DNA of 64,000 bases from an uncultured Desulfobulbus sp. Its GTDB lineage: Bacteria; Desulfobacterota; Desulfobulbia; Desulfobulbales; Desulfobulbaceae. The position numbers and the translations under genes are program-made. Shown one piece after another: positions 1-9,745 of this stretch; the first letter of the stretch is position 1; the number at the start of each line of letters is the position of its first letter. The stretch is taken from assembly GCF_963664075.1 (NCBI RefSeq), contig NZ_OY760916.1, positions 3,741,001-3,805,000 of the forward strand, read 5' to 3'. The notes under the pieces are model-generated. The model had not been told where the DNA came from and did not search any database. It was given only the letters and a program-made list of their open reading frames with translations.

Positions 1-1040
1 TCCAGTTCACCTGCGGAAAAACTCTTATTACCGACAAAGGCAATCTCCTCAATGGTGATTTTCGATCCCTCAGTCACATCAAAGTGTACTTCTGCTTTAC
101 CGTCACTGTTGGTTGAGATACGGCCGTCAACGCCAGTATTGTAGTATCCCTTTGACTTGTACAGTGCTTTAATTTTTTGGACAGCCTCGTTCACCTTATA
201 GGGATTAAGAATTGAGTTCACGGTAATGCCAGCAGCATCGCGCACTTCTTCTTCCTTCATGGACTCGGTACCAGTGATGACCACTTTAGCCACCAGTGGT
301 TTTTCCTGAACGCGAAAAATTATTTTTTTCCCTGTCTGGGTATCGTTCGCTTCGATTTCAACATTATCGAAATAGCCCAAAGAAAAAACCGATTTCAGGT
401 CCTGACGCAGGGTTGAAGGGTCGTAGAGGTCACCGGGTTTGGTGGAGATTTTCTGGAGAATAGCACCAGAGTCGATACGGACATTGCCCTCAGGAGCAAT
501 GGAGGCCACGGTTGCACTCCGGTTGGAATAGGCAAGCATGGTACTGACCATATCTCCGGTCAGCCGTGGCAATTCTTTGATTGCGCGTGCCTCACGAAAG
601 GCCGAATACGGGGCTTGCGGAGCTAAAATATCTATAATCGAGCAGTCCACACTGATGCGATTCCCCAATGCATTCACACTGCCCACCACCACGTAATCAG
701 CACCACGAGACTCGGCAAGCCGAACAAGTGCTGCCGCTGCTGGTGGCCAAGCCCCACTGTAGGATACTTGTTTCTGAGCCTGTGAACGGGACATCATTTC
801 CATCCCTTTGGCAGCCGCCTCCTGGGCCAGGGCTTTATCAGCAAGAAGAGCCGTATTTGCTGCATCGGGAGTGTTAATTTTAAACGGCAGAAAAAGGGTG
901 CTATGCTCGAAGGCCTCTGCCCTTTGTGGGGCCAAGGCTAGACAACTCAAAAAAAGGGTACAAAGCACAAAAACAAGAGCCGTATACGCCGATCGGTTGT
1001 GGGGTGTCGACAGCATGGATGTAAGTCCTGTAAGAGTCAT
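1..1040 (-). CDS. bamA: BamA outer-membrane assembly factor, N-terminal part (3' end outside window)
   Basis: The protein reads from the ATG at 1040 leftward to the window edge without a stop, so about 346 N-terminal residues are present and the beta-barrel is missing. A signal peptide (hydrophobic run about residues 20-40) is followed by a TolB/FlgO-like domain containing GADYVVVGSVNALGN, then POTRA repeats with typical motifs (DPSTLRQDLKSVFSLGYFD, then YKSKGYYNTGVD). BamA inserts beta-barrel proteins into the outer membrane. The extra domain before the POTRAs is a feature I associate with deltaproteobacterial BamA. The family assignment is firm. The upstream RBS is weak, so the start is less certain. 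Confidence 0.9.
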   Translation of the reverse strand, partial: MTLTGLTSMLSTPHNRSAYTALVFVLCTLFLSCLALAPQRAEAFEHSTLFLPFKINTPDAANTALLADKALAQEAAAKGMEMMSRSQAQKQVSYSGAWPPAAAALVRLAESRGADYVVVGSVNALGNRISVDCSIIDILAPQAPYSAFREARAIKELPRLTGDMVSTMLAYSNRSATVASIAPEGNVRIDSGAILQKISTKPGDLYDPSTLRQDLKSVFSLGYFDNVEIEANDTQTGKKIIFRVQEKPLVAKVVITGTESMKEEEVRDAAGITVNSILNPYKVNEAVQKIKALYKSKGYYNTGVDGRISTNSDGKAEVHFDVTEGSKITIEEIAFVGNKSFSAGEL

Positions 1041-1316
1041 TTAGTTGTTCGATGCGTGCCGTACAGACCACACACCGGCCAAAGGAGGGGAAAATTTAGG
1101 ACGGGAAACGATTGACCGTCCTCAAGTATTATGCCGTTATCTTTGTGATAGCTCACAAAAACACGTCAATTAACCTGGTGGATTGCCAGTTATTATGACA
1201 GATTTGCTTGATTTTGCAAGGGATTCTACTGAAGACAAAAGCACTTCCTCTTCTTTGTCCGGGGACTGCTTCAAGACGCTGCGCAGCAGCTCTGGCGCAA
1301 AGACAAGCAGATTAAC

Positions 1317-2042
1317 CTACTCTTGCGGTTCAAGAAGTGCAGCGACTGACTGCTGGAGCTCCCCAGCCAGCATCTGCTTGTCACTTGACTTGAACTGATC
1401 AGTTACAATTGGTTGCCCCAGACGGATGACAATTTCACCGGGGCGTGGCAGGAGTTTCCCTTTTGGCAGGACCTCGTAAGAGCCGTTAAACCCCAGGGGA
1501 ACGATGGGAACCCCCGCTTTTATTGCCAACAACACAGCACCAGCTTTGAACTCTTTGAGATGTCCATCCGGGCTTCGTGTTCCTTCGGGGAAAATAAGTA
1601 CCGAACTGCCAGCAGCGATTCTCTGTGCGGCCCGGTCAAGGCTTTTGAGCGCCTGCCGACCATGGGATCGATCAATGGCAATATAGCCGACGCGGTGCAT
1701 GGCCTGGCCGAAAACGGGGATCTCGAACAGCTCTTTTTTAGCGATCCAACGAAAATCGTGCGGAAAGTATCCTTGAAAAGAAAAAATATCGTATTGACTG
1801 ACATGGTTTCCGGCAAAAATATAGGTCTTTTGGGGGTCGATATTTTCCATTCCCTCAACACGCACACGTACACCGGCAAGCCCACAGAGAGCCCGCCCCC
1901 ATAAACGAGGAAACATCTGCGCTTTACTCTCAGATTTTCGTCCCAGAAGCAGGTCAACAAGAGCTAATACAGAAACTAAAAAGGTTAGAAACGGGGCGAC
2001 TGCAACGGTGCAGGCCCCGCGAATTAGTTGCACAGGCGACAT
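1317..2042 (-). CDS. plsC: 1-acyl-sn-glycerol-3-phosphate acyltransferase (PlsC/LPLAT family)
   Basis: 241 residues with an N-terminal membrane anchor (about residues 10-33), the acyltransferase motif NHVSQYD (NHxxxxD, about residue 78) and the substrate-binding motif FPEGTRS (about residue 151). Family knowledge: it acylates lysophosphatidic acid to phosphatidic acid at the inner membrane in phospholipid synthesis. It stands alone on the minus strand between bamA and the divergent icd gene. Acyl-acceptor specificity cannot be read from sequence. Confidence 0.88.
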   Translation of the reverse strand: MSPVQLIRGACTVAVAPFLTFLVSVLALVDLLLGRKSESKAQMFPRLWGRALCGLAGVRVRVEGMENIDPQKTYIFAGNHVSQYDIFSFQGYFPHDFRWIAKKELFEIPVFGQAMHRVGYIAIDRSHGRQALKSLDRAAQRIAAGSSVLIFPEGTRSPDGHLKEFKAGAVLLAIKAGVPIVPLGFNGSYEVLPKGKLLPRPGEIVIRLGQPIVTDQFKSSDKQMLAGELQQSVAALLEPQE

Positions 2043-2346
2043 GAGAAAACCATGGATGGAGCATGAGGCTCATTAAAAAAAACCACCCGACTTGGCAGGG
2101 CAGCGCTGGATGACATTTAATTTCTGTGATACTTATCAAGGACCTGTTTGAAGAGCAAGCATTTATCCGTCCACTCTTCTTTCAAAATTGTAATTTAAAA
2201 CAGCGACACAGAGACCTCTTCTGAGAGACCGGTGGGATTGACGTGAGACATTCTATCGAATATAGTCTCATGTTTTCATTAAAACGACAGTACTTCCACT
2301 GCTTCATTCAAGAGAAAACGACTTGTCGGCACTAAAGGAGTCTAAT

Positions 2347-3564
2347 GTGACTGCAGAAACCATAACCGTAATGACTGATGGAACACTTAATGTTCCCGAG
2401 AATCCCATCATTCCTTTCATCGAAGGTGACGGAACCGGGCCAGACATCTGGGCTGCCACCCAGAAAGTGCTCGATGCTGCAGTTGCTCGCAGTTATAACG
2501 GATCCCGCTCCATCGAGTGGCTGGAAATCCTGGCGGGTGAAAAAGCTTTTGAAACCACTGGCGAATGGTTACCCAAGGCAACCATTGAGGCGCTGAAAAA
2601 ATATATTGTCAGCATCAAAGGGCCGCTGACCACTCCGGTGGGCGAAGGAATGCGCAGCCTCAACGTCACCCTGCGTCAGGTTCTCGATTTATATGCCTGC
2701 GTGCGACCTGTGCGCTATTATCAGGGCGTGGTCTCCCCGGTCAAAACCCCGGAACTCGTTAACATGATTATTTTTCGGGAAAATACCGAGGACGTGTATG
2801 CCGGCATTGAATGGCAGGCAGGCACGGAAGAGGCAAATCGAGTCATCGAACTCCTGCGCAACGAGATGGGCGCATCCATCCGTGATAACTCAGGAATCGG
2901 AATCAAGCCCATATCCGAGTTTGGCACTAAACGACTCGTACGCAAGGCGATTGTCCATGCCATTGATGCCGGACATGATTCGGTTACCCTGGTCCACAAG
3001 GGGAACATCATGAAGTTTACCGAGGGGGCTTTTCGTAACTGGGGCTATGAGTTGGCGGCTGAAGAATTTGGTGACATTACCATCACCGAAGCCGCCCTCT
3101 GGGAGCAGCACAACGGTGTTATTCCCCAAGGCAAGATCGTGATCAAAGATCGGATCGCAGATGCCATGTTCCAACAGATTTTACTCCGGCCCAATGAGTA
3201 TTCTGTGCTTGCCATGCCTAACCTCAACGGCGACTATATGTCAGACGCCCTCGCGGCTCAGGTTGGCGGACTGGGAATGGCTCCAGGTGCTAATATCGGT
3301 GATGGCGTAGCCATGTTTGAGGCAACCCATGGTACAGCCCCCAAATATGCGGGACTCGATAAGGTCAACCCAGGTTCTTTGCTGCTCTCCGGGGTAATGA
3401 TGCTTGAGTATCTGGGCTGGAAAGAGGCTGCGGAGCTCATTCAAAAGGCTTTGGAAACGACCATTTCCAAGAAGACCGTGACCTATGATCTGGCACGCCT
3501 GATGGATGGAGCCACGGAGCTGTCATGCTCTGGCTTTGGCGATGCTATCATAAGCAATATGTAA
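2347..3564 (+). CDS. icd: NADP-type isocitrate dehydrogenase
   Basis: About 405 residues, close to the 416 of E. coli Icd. The N-terminus carries [11 protein letters not shown]. The substrate-binding stretch [19 protein letters not shown] includes the serine that is phosphorylated in E. coli Icd. The C-terminal half has the [15 protein letters not shown] and [11 protein letters not shown] motifs. It oxidises isocitrate to 2-oxoglutarate. The GTG at 2347 is preferred to an in-frame TTG at 2323 because AAAGGAG lies at 2334-2340, six bases before it. comF follows after 15 bases and may be co-transcribed. Confidence 0.93.
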   Translation: MTAETITVMTDGTLNVPENPIIPFIEGDGTGPDIWAATQKVLDAAVARSYNGSRSIEWLEILAGEKAFETTGEWLPKATIEALKKYIVSIKGPLTTPVGEGMRSLNVTLRQVLDLYACVRPVRYYQGVVSPVKTPELVNMIIFRENTEDVYAGIEWQAGTEEANRVIELLRNEMGASIRDNSGIGIKPISEFGTKRLVRKAIVHAIDAGHDSVTLVHKGNIMKFTEGAFRNWGYELAAEEFGDITITEAALWEQHNGVIPQGKIVIKDRIADAMFQQILLRPNEYSVLAMPNLNGDYMSDALAAQVGGLGMAPGANIGDGVAMFEATHGTAPKYAGLDKVNPGSLLLSGVMMLEYLGWKEAAELIQKALETTISKKTVTYDLARLMDGATELSCSGFGDAIISNM

Positions 3565-3579
3565 GCTGGAGGCGACTAC

Positions 3580-4317
3580 ATGGGGAAACTGTTTCAGTCT
3601 CTCCAGGACCTTCTTTTTCCTCCACACTGTTTAGGGTGTTCGCGGCGGCTGGATCATTCCCGGCCGCCGCTTTTTTGTTCGGCCTGCCTGGAGAGATTAG
3701 CTTTTATTTCCTCACCACTGTGCCCCTCCTGTGGGACTCCGTTTGCCACAGGTAACGACCACCTGTGTACGGCCTGTCTGCAGGAACGCTATAGTTTCGA
3801 TCTGGCCAGGTCTCTGTTGTTCTATCAAAAGCCAAGCGATGCTCTGATCCTGCCTCTTAAATTTGGAGGTCAGCTCAGTGGTCTTCCCACTCTTACAAGC
3901 CTTGTGAGCAACTGGACACATCGCGGGGATATCAGTAAGCCCGATTACATCCTCCCGGTTCCACTGCATGTTCATCGTCTTCGTCAACGTGGTTTTAATC
4001 AGGCGCGACTTATTGCCCAGGCCTGCTTTCCTCATTGGAAAGAAAAAATTCGTCCTAACCTGCTTGTTCGGAGTCAGGCAACCACCCCTCAGGTCGAACT
4101 CAGCGGAAAAAAACGACGAAAAAATTTAAAACATGCTTTTACTCTCCAGGCTGGAGCTGAGATGAGGAAAAAATCAATTCTGGTGGTAGATGACGTCTTC
4201 ACAACCGGCAGCACGGTGAATGAGTGCGCCAAGGTGCTTAAAAGGCAAGGAGCCTCTCGAGTGGAGGTTTTTACCCTGGCTCGAAGCGTGCCCCAGCACC
4301 CGAGGATAAACACTTGA
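3580..4317 (+). CDS. comF: ComF-family phosphoribosyltransferase-like protein
   Basis: 245 residues with paired N-terminal CxxC knuckles (CLGCSRR, CSAC, CPSCGTPF, CTAC) and a C-terminal PRTase fold containing the PRPP-binding loop ILVVDDVFTTGSTVNEC near residue 205. In competent bacteria ComF assists uptake of transforming DNA. In non-competent ones its role is unknown. A GGAGG RBS precedes the ATG. It lies 15 bases after icd. Confidence 0.87.
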   Translation: MGKLFQSLQDLLFPPHCLGCSRRLDHSRPPLFCSACLERLAFISSPLCPSCGTPFATGNDHLCTACLQERYSFDLARSLLFYQKPSDALILPLKFGGQLSGLPTLTSLVSNWTHRGDISKPDYILPVPLHVHRLRQRGFNQARLIAQACFPHWKEKIRPNLLVRSQATTPQVELSGKKRRKNLKHAFTLQAGAEMRKKSILVVDDVFTTGSTVNECAKVLKRQGASRVEVFTLARSVPQHPRINT

Positions 4318-4428
4318 CCTCATGAATCCAACGGGGCATCCATTTTTTAGTGAATGACACGCCAAAAGCATCCGAGGAATCTGGAAAATTTACTTCTGCG
4401 CTGCCCTGTAGTGAGATTCAAAAAAAAA

Positions 4429-4460
4429 CGGCATGCACGGAGTCGTATCCGTGCATGCCG
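4429..4460 (-). terminator. Rho-independent terminator of the DUF882 gene
   Basis: A perfect 12-bp inverted repeat (CGGCATGCACGG / CCGTGCATGCCG) with an 8-base loop. Read on the minus strand it is followed by a run of eight or more T at 4428-4421. It lies just beyond the stop of the minus-strand gene ending at 4493. Confidence 0.85.
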
Positions 4461-4492
4461 TTGCCCGACAAGTGGTTGGTCTCTTTTGTCCG

Positions 4493-5059
4493 TTACCAGG
4501 TGCGATACACCCCGGTATCCAGGTGGACAAAATTTGATCTGGGGTAATACCCGACTCCACCGGTGCGCATATTCATGGCGCAATGCCGAATATGACTCAA
4601 CTGCACACCGGGTAAAGATAAATCTATGGCGCGACCTTTCATGTGCAGACTATGATCCGCCACTCCCCGGTGGGTGCGGCTCAACTTACGATTCGTCTGC
4701 GGGGAGCGAAATGCCGAAACAACTTTATAGGTCCCCTTGTTCCCCATTTCCTGCTGAACAGCCCAGAGGATATCGAGAAGCTTAGGATCGATACGATGAA
4801 TCTGGCCGGTATGATAATCACGTAAAAACGAGTTTACTTTGGCAAGCGCTCTGGGATCATAGAGGTTGCCCACGGCATAGGTCAGATTGAGTTCTTTTCG
4901 CTGATTTGCATGATACAGAGAAATCGTTCGCTTACCGGAGGCGACCTTGGCTGAACAAAACTCGGGAATGGAAAAAACAGTGAGCCCGGCCAGGGCCTGA
5001 GCAGAACGAACAAGAAATAAACGACGGGATTGCTGATACGTACTATTTTCTGTAACCAT
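4493..5059 (-). CDS. DUF882/YcbK-type murein peptidase-like protein, Tat-exported
   Basis: About 188 residues from the ATG at 5059. An upstream in-frame ATG at 5104 is possible, but AGAGAG sits just before 5059 and this start puts the signal sequence at the N-terminus. The signal has a twin-arginine type motif (QSRRLFLVRS) followed by a hydrophobic stretch. The mature part carries SAFRSPQTN and HMKGRAIDL, the conserved His/Asp metal-site region of the peptidase M15-like DUF882 family, and a late FVHLDTG motif. Family members such as E. coli MepK cleave peptidoglycan cross-links. Activity here is inferred. Confidence 0.83.
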   Translation of the reverse strand: MVTENSTYQQSRRLFLVRSAQALAGLTVFSIPEFCSAKVASGKRTISLYHANQRKELNLTYAVGNLYDPRALAKVNSFLRDYHTGQIHRIDPKLLDILWAVQQEMGNKGTYKVVSAFRSPQTNRKLSRTHRGVADHSLHMKGRAIDLSLPGVQLSHIRHCAMNMRTGGVGYYPRSNFVHLDTGVYRTW

Positions 5060-5355
5060 AGTCTCTCTAAATTTGGGCTTTTCACTAATAGCCGACACGG
5101 ACACATCAGTACACTCTCAGGGAGTGCTTGCAGCCAGGGAAAAACAGATACAGCGAGCTGAAAATTCAGAGCCATGCTCCGCAACATACTGTTTTCAATT
5201 GCATGTTTATTTTTTTCTGAGCTGTACCATCCAAAATTGGGACATATTTAAATGGATAAACAAGGCGTTGTCAAGCTCCTGAAGGGACCAACAAAGCCTT
5301 CGTTATGAATTCAAATATCTTTTCAGTATCTTAGATCAATAATTATTTTTAGATT

Positions 5356-5847
5356 ATGCTAAAAGGGAAAAAAAAGAAAAGTTTTTTTTGTATTATTTCA
5401 GGTGGTCAGACAGGTGCCGACCAGGCAGCTCTCGATGCAGCCATTAATTTGGGGCTGGACCATGGAGGATGGATACCCAAGGGAAGAAAGACCGAGGCCG
5501 GCCCACTGCCGTCTCACTACCAGCTTAAAGAGCACTCTTCTCCCCAGTACCGGGTTCGAACAGAAAGTAATGTTGTGTCAGCCGACGGGACACTTATTTG
5601 TTCATTTGGTCCTTTAAGCGGTGGATCTGCCTTGACCGAGGCCCTGGCAATTCGCCACAATCGGCCCTTTTTGCACATTAATTTTGACCACACTCCGCCT
5701 GAACAAGCCCATGTTCTTGTTGAGCACTGGGTCAAGCAGCATGCCATCGTCACTCTGAACGTGGCTGGCCCACGTGCCAGCAATGATGCTCGTATCTATC
5801 AGGCCGTCTATGCGTTACTCACAGCGATCTCCTGGCCCTCAAAATAA
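5356..5847 (+). CDS. Putative molybdenum carrier protein (YpsA/LOG-like Rossmann fold)
   Basis: 163 residues beginning near IISGGQTGADQAALDAA, the glycine-rich signature of the putative molybdenum-carrier family (related to SLOG/YpsA folds). GWIPKGRKTEAGPLP and GPLSGGSALTEALA follow, also typical. The family name derives from algal Moco-carrier proteins, and bacterial function is not established. A 500-base gap lies upstream and an SRPBCC gene 23 bases downstream, probably co-transcribed. Confidence 0.78.
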   Translation: MLKGKKKKSFFCIISGGQTGADQAALDAAINLGLDHGGWIPKGRKTEAGPLPSHYQLKEHSSPQYRVRTESNVVSADGTLICSFGPLSGGSALTEALAIRHNRPFLHINFDHTPPEQAHVLVEHWVKQHAIVTLNVAGPRASNDARIYQAVYALLTAISWPSK

Positions 5848-5870
5848 TCTCATAATCTGAATATACGACC

Positions 5871-6335
5871 ATGCCCCCACTCAAAGTTACAGACTCTCGA
5901 CTCCTTCCCTTCACTGCCGAGGCGATCTGGCCCATTCTGGCTGATATCCAACGTTACCCACAATGGTGGCCCAAAATACTTTTCCCACGTGTCAGCCTAG
6001 CCCAAGAAAAGCTTATCGGTACAAAGCTCCACCTGCGTCCAATGGGCATGCAGGCTATTACCTGCATCGTCCGGGCAGCCTCAGCCCCGCAGTTCATAAA
6101 TCTGGAGTATGTTGGAAGCTTCATCACCGGTCATGCCCAATGGAAACTTGATCCTCAGGAGGAGAGTACACAGGTCAGTTATGTGCTCGACGTTCAGGTT
6201 CATGGTGTGCTTACAGCTTTGGCATCGCAGGTGATCAACCTCCAAGCCATTCACTCCTTTTCCATGCGCACTATCTTAAAAGCGCTTGAGCAGCAGGTCC
6301 ACATTTGCTCGACACAGGAGACTTTGAAAACCTGA
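5871..6335 (+). CDS. SRPBCC (START/Bet v1-like) domain protein
   Basis: 154 residues forming a single SRPBCC fold: an N-terminal strand and helix with AEAIWPILADIQRYPQWWP, typical of polyketide-cyclase/RatA-type proteins, a central beta-sheet, and a long C-terminal helix. Such proteins bind hydrophobic ligands or the ribosome (RatA, Coq10), and sequence alone does not separate these. It follows the molybdenum-carrier-like gene by 23 bases. Confidence 0.72.
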   Translation: MPPLKVTDSRLLPFTAEAIWPILADIQRYPQWWPKILFPRVSLAQEKLIGTKLHLRPMGMQAITCIVRAASAPQFINLEYVGSFITGHAQWKLDPQEESTQVSYVLDVQVHGVLTALASQVINLQAIHSFSMRTILKALEQQVHICSTQETLKT

Positions 6336-6527
6336 TATTCGTTTACACACACTCAAGTTTTCAACCGTGAAGGTCTGGCATGAGCACAATGGCCGTTATT
6401 TTTGTGCTCATGTAACAGGCTTCCTTTCCTCCTTTTTAGTGGCACCAACAAGGCAACCTGCGATACAATTGCCTGAACCTATTATTCTTTACCTAACTAT
6501 TGACTCCTCCCACCCACACAAAACGCT

Positions 6528-7370
6528 ATGGTAAATCAGCACGCCTTTGTTGAAACCTTACGTTCCTTTCTCGATTCCGAACGTTTGACCCTGCCGGTTT
6601 TCAATCCGATCTCTTTGCGAGTACAACAGGAACTGGTAAAAAAAGAACCCAATGTTGCTAAGGTCGTCAAACTGATCAGTGCTGACCAATCACTCTCCAG
6701 CAATATTATCAACATTGCTAATTCAGCTATGTATCGTGGGCTGTTACCGGTCCGTACGGTGAAATCCGCAATCATTCGCTTGGGGCTTTCCGAAGTAGCG
6801 CGCATTGCCTTTACCGATATCAACAAAAAGATCTTCACCGCCCGCGACCCGCAAATTGACGCCATTATGAAAAAATTATGGCAGCATTCGCTGGGCTGTG
6901 CCTTTGCCGCCGGAATGCTCTCACAGCGGCTCGACTTTGGAGTGATGCAGCACGAGGCGTTTTCGGCTGGACTCTTTCATGATATCGGCAAGCTGTTTAT
7001 CCTGAAAGTTCTTGCCGAGAAGAAGAAAAAAAGTACGACCAAGATGGTCGTGTCCGAAGATATCCTCCTTGCGGCCATGGGGTTGCTCCACTGCGAGCAG
7101 GGCGATCACCTGCTCAGGCAGATACAGATGCCGGAAATATTGGCCATCATTGCTCGAGACCACCACCAGGAGGACTACGACCGCAACAATTACCTCCTGG
7201 TACTGGTACGCATGGCCAATCACATTTGCCACGCCTTGGGTATAGGCCTTGAGGAACCAATGGATATTTCTCTGCTAAAACAGTCTGAGGCTCTCCAGCT
7301 CAGCCTGGCACACTCAGACCTTGAAAATATTCAAAAATTTCTCCAAACCACAGCCGGACTTTTCGACTAG
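6528..7370 (+). CDS. HDOD domain signalling protein
   Basis: 280 residues matching the HDOD family: LPVFNPISLRVQQEL, then SADQSLSSNIINIANSAMY and VKSAIIRLGLSEV near the N-terminus, and an HD-like stretch GLFHDIGKLFILKVL near residue 150, ending with ARDHHQED. HDOD proteins are non-catalytic relatives of HD phosphodiesterases and take part in signalling and cell-cycle or motility control. It has no fused domain and no obvious operon partner. Confidence 0.85.
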   Translation: MVNQHAFVETLRSFLDSERLTLPVFNPISLRVQQELVKKEPNVAKVVKLISADQSLSSNIINIANSAMYRGLLPVRTVKSAIIRLGLSEVARIAFTDINKKIFTARDPQIDAIMKKLWQHSLGCAFAAGMLSQRLDFGVMQHEAFSAGLFHDIGKLFILKVLAEKKKKSTTKMVVSEDILLAAMGLLHCEQGDHLLRQIQMPEILAIIARDHHQEDYDRNNYLLVLVRMANHICHALGIGLEEPMDISLLKQSEALQLSLAHSDLENIQKFLQTTAGLFD

Positions 7371-7535
7371 AGATGGGTCAACCTTCAAACCTGTCTGTTA
7401 AAACAAGAGACTGGTTCACTCCTGCCCATATAGGAAAGCACTCCAGCAGTAAATAATCAGTTGAAAACACCAGGGGGAAACACGCGCACGAACAAGTGCA
7501 GAGAAAAAGCACGGGGGAAACTGAGGAAGGGCAAA

Positions 7536-7575
7536 AAACAGGGGCAGCAACCGCCCTTGCAAGAGCGGTTGCTGC
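7536..7575 (-). terminator. Rho-independent terminator of the DEAD-box helicase gene
   Basis: A perfect 11-bp inverted repeat at 7544-7554 and 7565-7575 (GCAGCAACCGC / GCGGTTGCTGC) with a 10-base loop. On the minus strand it is followed by CCCTGTTTTTT. It lies 28 bases past the helicase stop codon. Confidence 0.82.
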
Positions 7576-7602
7576 TTGTTGACATATTCTTTAACGGTAA
7601 GA

Positions 7603-9264
7603 TCAGGAGGAAGAACGTTCCATATTCACCGAACGTCGACCAATACGGTAAGCTCCATTTTTCGACAGTAATTTGCCCACTAAGGGCTCAGGAACATCCA
7701 CGGTAGTATGGTTAGACTCTAGGCGAATTTTTCCCAAACGACCTGCATCTATCCCTGAATAATGGGCAATGGATGCCACGACATGATTAACCCCGATGCC
7801 ATCGGCCCGCCCAACATCGAGCTTAAGCGATACCATATCTTTATCCTGGCGGGGCCCACGCCTTCCCTGTTGTCCACCACCTCCATTGCCGCGTCGATTG
7901 AAACGATCATTTTTACGACCTCTCTGCCGAAACAACTCTTCCTTGATAGGCGTAATAGGATCAATGGGACGCTTTTTCTCGTCATGACGAGCCATCTTCA
8001 TTGCTGCGGCGGCAATATCCAAAGGATCATTTCCGGTCTGCGCCAGCAACTCAACCAGCTCCCGTTCACGGCGACAACGCCCACGTCGAATCCAGACTTC
8101 AAGCTGTTCCATCAGTAAAGCCTGGCGGTGATTTTCGATCTGCTGGATGGTGGGCAACTCCGCCTGTTCAAGCTTAAAACGAGTATAGTCTTCGATACGG
8201 CGCAACTGCCAGCGATCCTTGGGAGTTACAAGGGAGATTGCCGTTCCCTCACGGCCAGCTCGCCCGGTTCGACCAACACGGTGCACGTAAACCTCAGGGT
8301 CATCGGGGAGATCAAAGTTGAAGACATGGGAAATATCGTCGATATCCAGCCCGCGTGCGGCAACGTCAGTGGCAACAAGGACGCGAATCAGGTGGTTACG
8401 GTAGCGTTTCAACACCTGCATTCGGGCATCCTGGCTAAGATCACCGTTCAGGGCTTCGGCCGCAAACCCCCGCGAGGTCAGCTGATTGGCAAGCTCGCCG
8501 GTGCCAATACGGGTCCGAACAAAAATGATGGCGCTATCAATGGTCTCCATCTCAAAAAGCCGGGTAAGAGCAGCGATCTTATCCTGATGATTCACCAGGT
8601 AATACCGCTGTTTAATCGTGTTACCTGTCAGCTGTTTGGGAACAATGGTGACGGTTTCCGGATCGCGGAGATAGGTGTTGGAAAGCTCTAAAACCCGTTT
8701 GGAAATAGTTGCGGAGAACAGCATGGTCTGGCGATCAGCTGGAACGTAGGAAAAGATCTGCTCGATATCTTCGACAAACCCCATGCTGAGCATTTCATCG
8801 GCCTCATCCAGGACAACACTCTTTACCGCATCCAGTTTAAGGGTGCCCTGACGCAAAAGGTCCAGAAGTCTGCCCGGAGTCGCGACCAGCACATCTACCC
8901 CCTGACGCAGGCTGCGAATCTGCTGCTGATAGGCCTGGCCACCAAAAACAGCAAGGACTGAAACACCGGATTTTTTCCCAAAGCCCTGGATCGCGTCCGC
9001 AACCTGGATTGCAAGCTCACGGGTGGGGGCCATAATCAGCGCCTGGACGCCTTTTTTTCGGCCAGTAATCTGCTGCAGCAGGGGCAGGCCAAAAGCAGCA
9101 GTTTTACCAGTTCCGGTCTGCGCCTGACCGATCAGGTCACGCCCGGCCAGCAGCAAGGGAATGGTCGCCTGTTGAATAGGCGTTGGAGTGGAATATCCGA
9201 GTTCTGTAACTGCTTCAAGCAGTTGCGGTTGAAGGTCAAGCTGGGAAAAGGTCTCAATTGTCAT
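7603..9264 (-). CDS. deaD: DEAD-box ATP-dependent RNA helicase with DbpA-type C-terminal domain
   Basis: About 553 residues. Helicase core motifs occur in order: Q-motif (TPTPIQ), Walker A AQTGTGKT, PTRELA, DEAD, SAT, and motif VI HRVGRTGRAGR. A basic glycine/arginine-rich linker (about residues 440-470) leads to a DbpA-like RNA-binding domain, as in CsdA/DeaD. It unwinds RNA duplexes in ribosome assembly and cold response. The ATG at 9264 is chosen over 9288 because GAGGAG lies just before it. Confidence 0.9.
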   Translation of the reverse strand: MTIETFSQLDLQPQLLEAVTELGYSTPTPIQQATIPLLLAGRDLIGQAQTGTGKTAAFGLPLLQQITGRKKGVQALIMAPTRELAIQVADAIQGFGKKSGVSVLAVFGGQAYQQQIRSLRQGVDVLVATPGRLLDLLRQGTLKLDAVKSVVLDEADEMLSMGFVEDIEQIFSYVPADRQTMLFSATISKRVLELSNTYLRDPETVTIVPKQLTGNTIKQRYYLVNHQDKIAALTRLFEMETIDSAIIFVRTRIGTGELANQLTSRGFAAEALNGDLSQDARMQVLKRYRNHLIRVLVATDVAARGLDIDDISHVFNFDLPDDPEVYVHRVGRTGRAGREGTAISLVTPKDRWQLRRIEDYTRFKLEQAELPTIQQIENHRQALLMEQLEVWIRRGRCRRERELVELLAQTGNDPLDIAAAAMKMARHDEKKRPIDPITPIKEELFRQRGRKNDRFNRRGNGGGGQQGRRGPRQDKDMVSLKLDVGRADGIGVNHVVASIAHYSGIDAGRLGKIRLESNHTTVDVPEPLVGKLLSKNGAYRIGRRSVNMERSSS

Positions 9265-9745
9265 CAGGCTACTCCTCATGAGCGGCAATGTCTTGATAAT
9301 CCTGGGCCGGGGCTGCCTTGCGGCAACACCCCTGTTGCTATGTTAACAGATGCCCGCATACGACATGGACGAGCCTGACTGTCAAACTAAACCGAACCTG
9401 TTTCAAATTGCGCAACGCTTGGGGAAAAGGCAGGTCAACTACAACAAGAAGGCCTGACCGTGAAAGGGGTCAGGCAACCGTCATGGAATGTTCAAAACGT
9501 GGGTGGAAAGGAACTACAGGAGATATCTTGCAACTGTCATTTTTCGGTTGGCACCACAACTTCTTCAAATTTCCACCACGAACATATACTTAATATGACA
9601 AGGATAAAATCTGAGCGTAAAGCCGACCCTTCTGAAAAACAGATCTTCAAGATCACCTACAAATACTGTGATGGTGAAACTATACTGCACTCGCTCTTCA
9701 AAGGCAAGAGCACAACTCCAGCAAGGTCAAGTAATTTATTGAAGT
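9265..9745. other. Non-coding stretch between helicase and sirtuin
   Basis: About 480 bases with no credible gene. The plus-strand open frames here run into the sirtuin antisense strand and lack any recognisable protein. One 8-bp hairpin (GCCTGACC / GGTCAGGC, 9452-9475) lacks a T-run. The segment probably carries the helicase promoter and a long 5' leader, as is common for cold-inducible helicases, but I see no distinct promoter. Confidence 0.4.
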
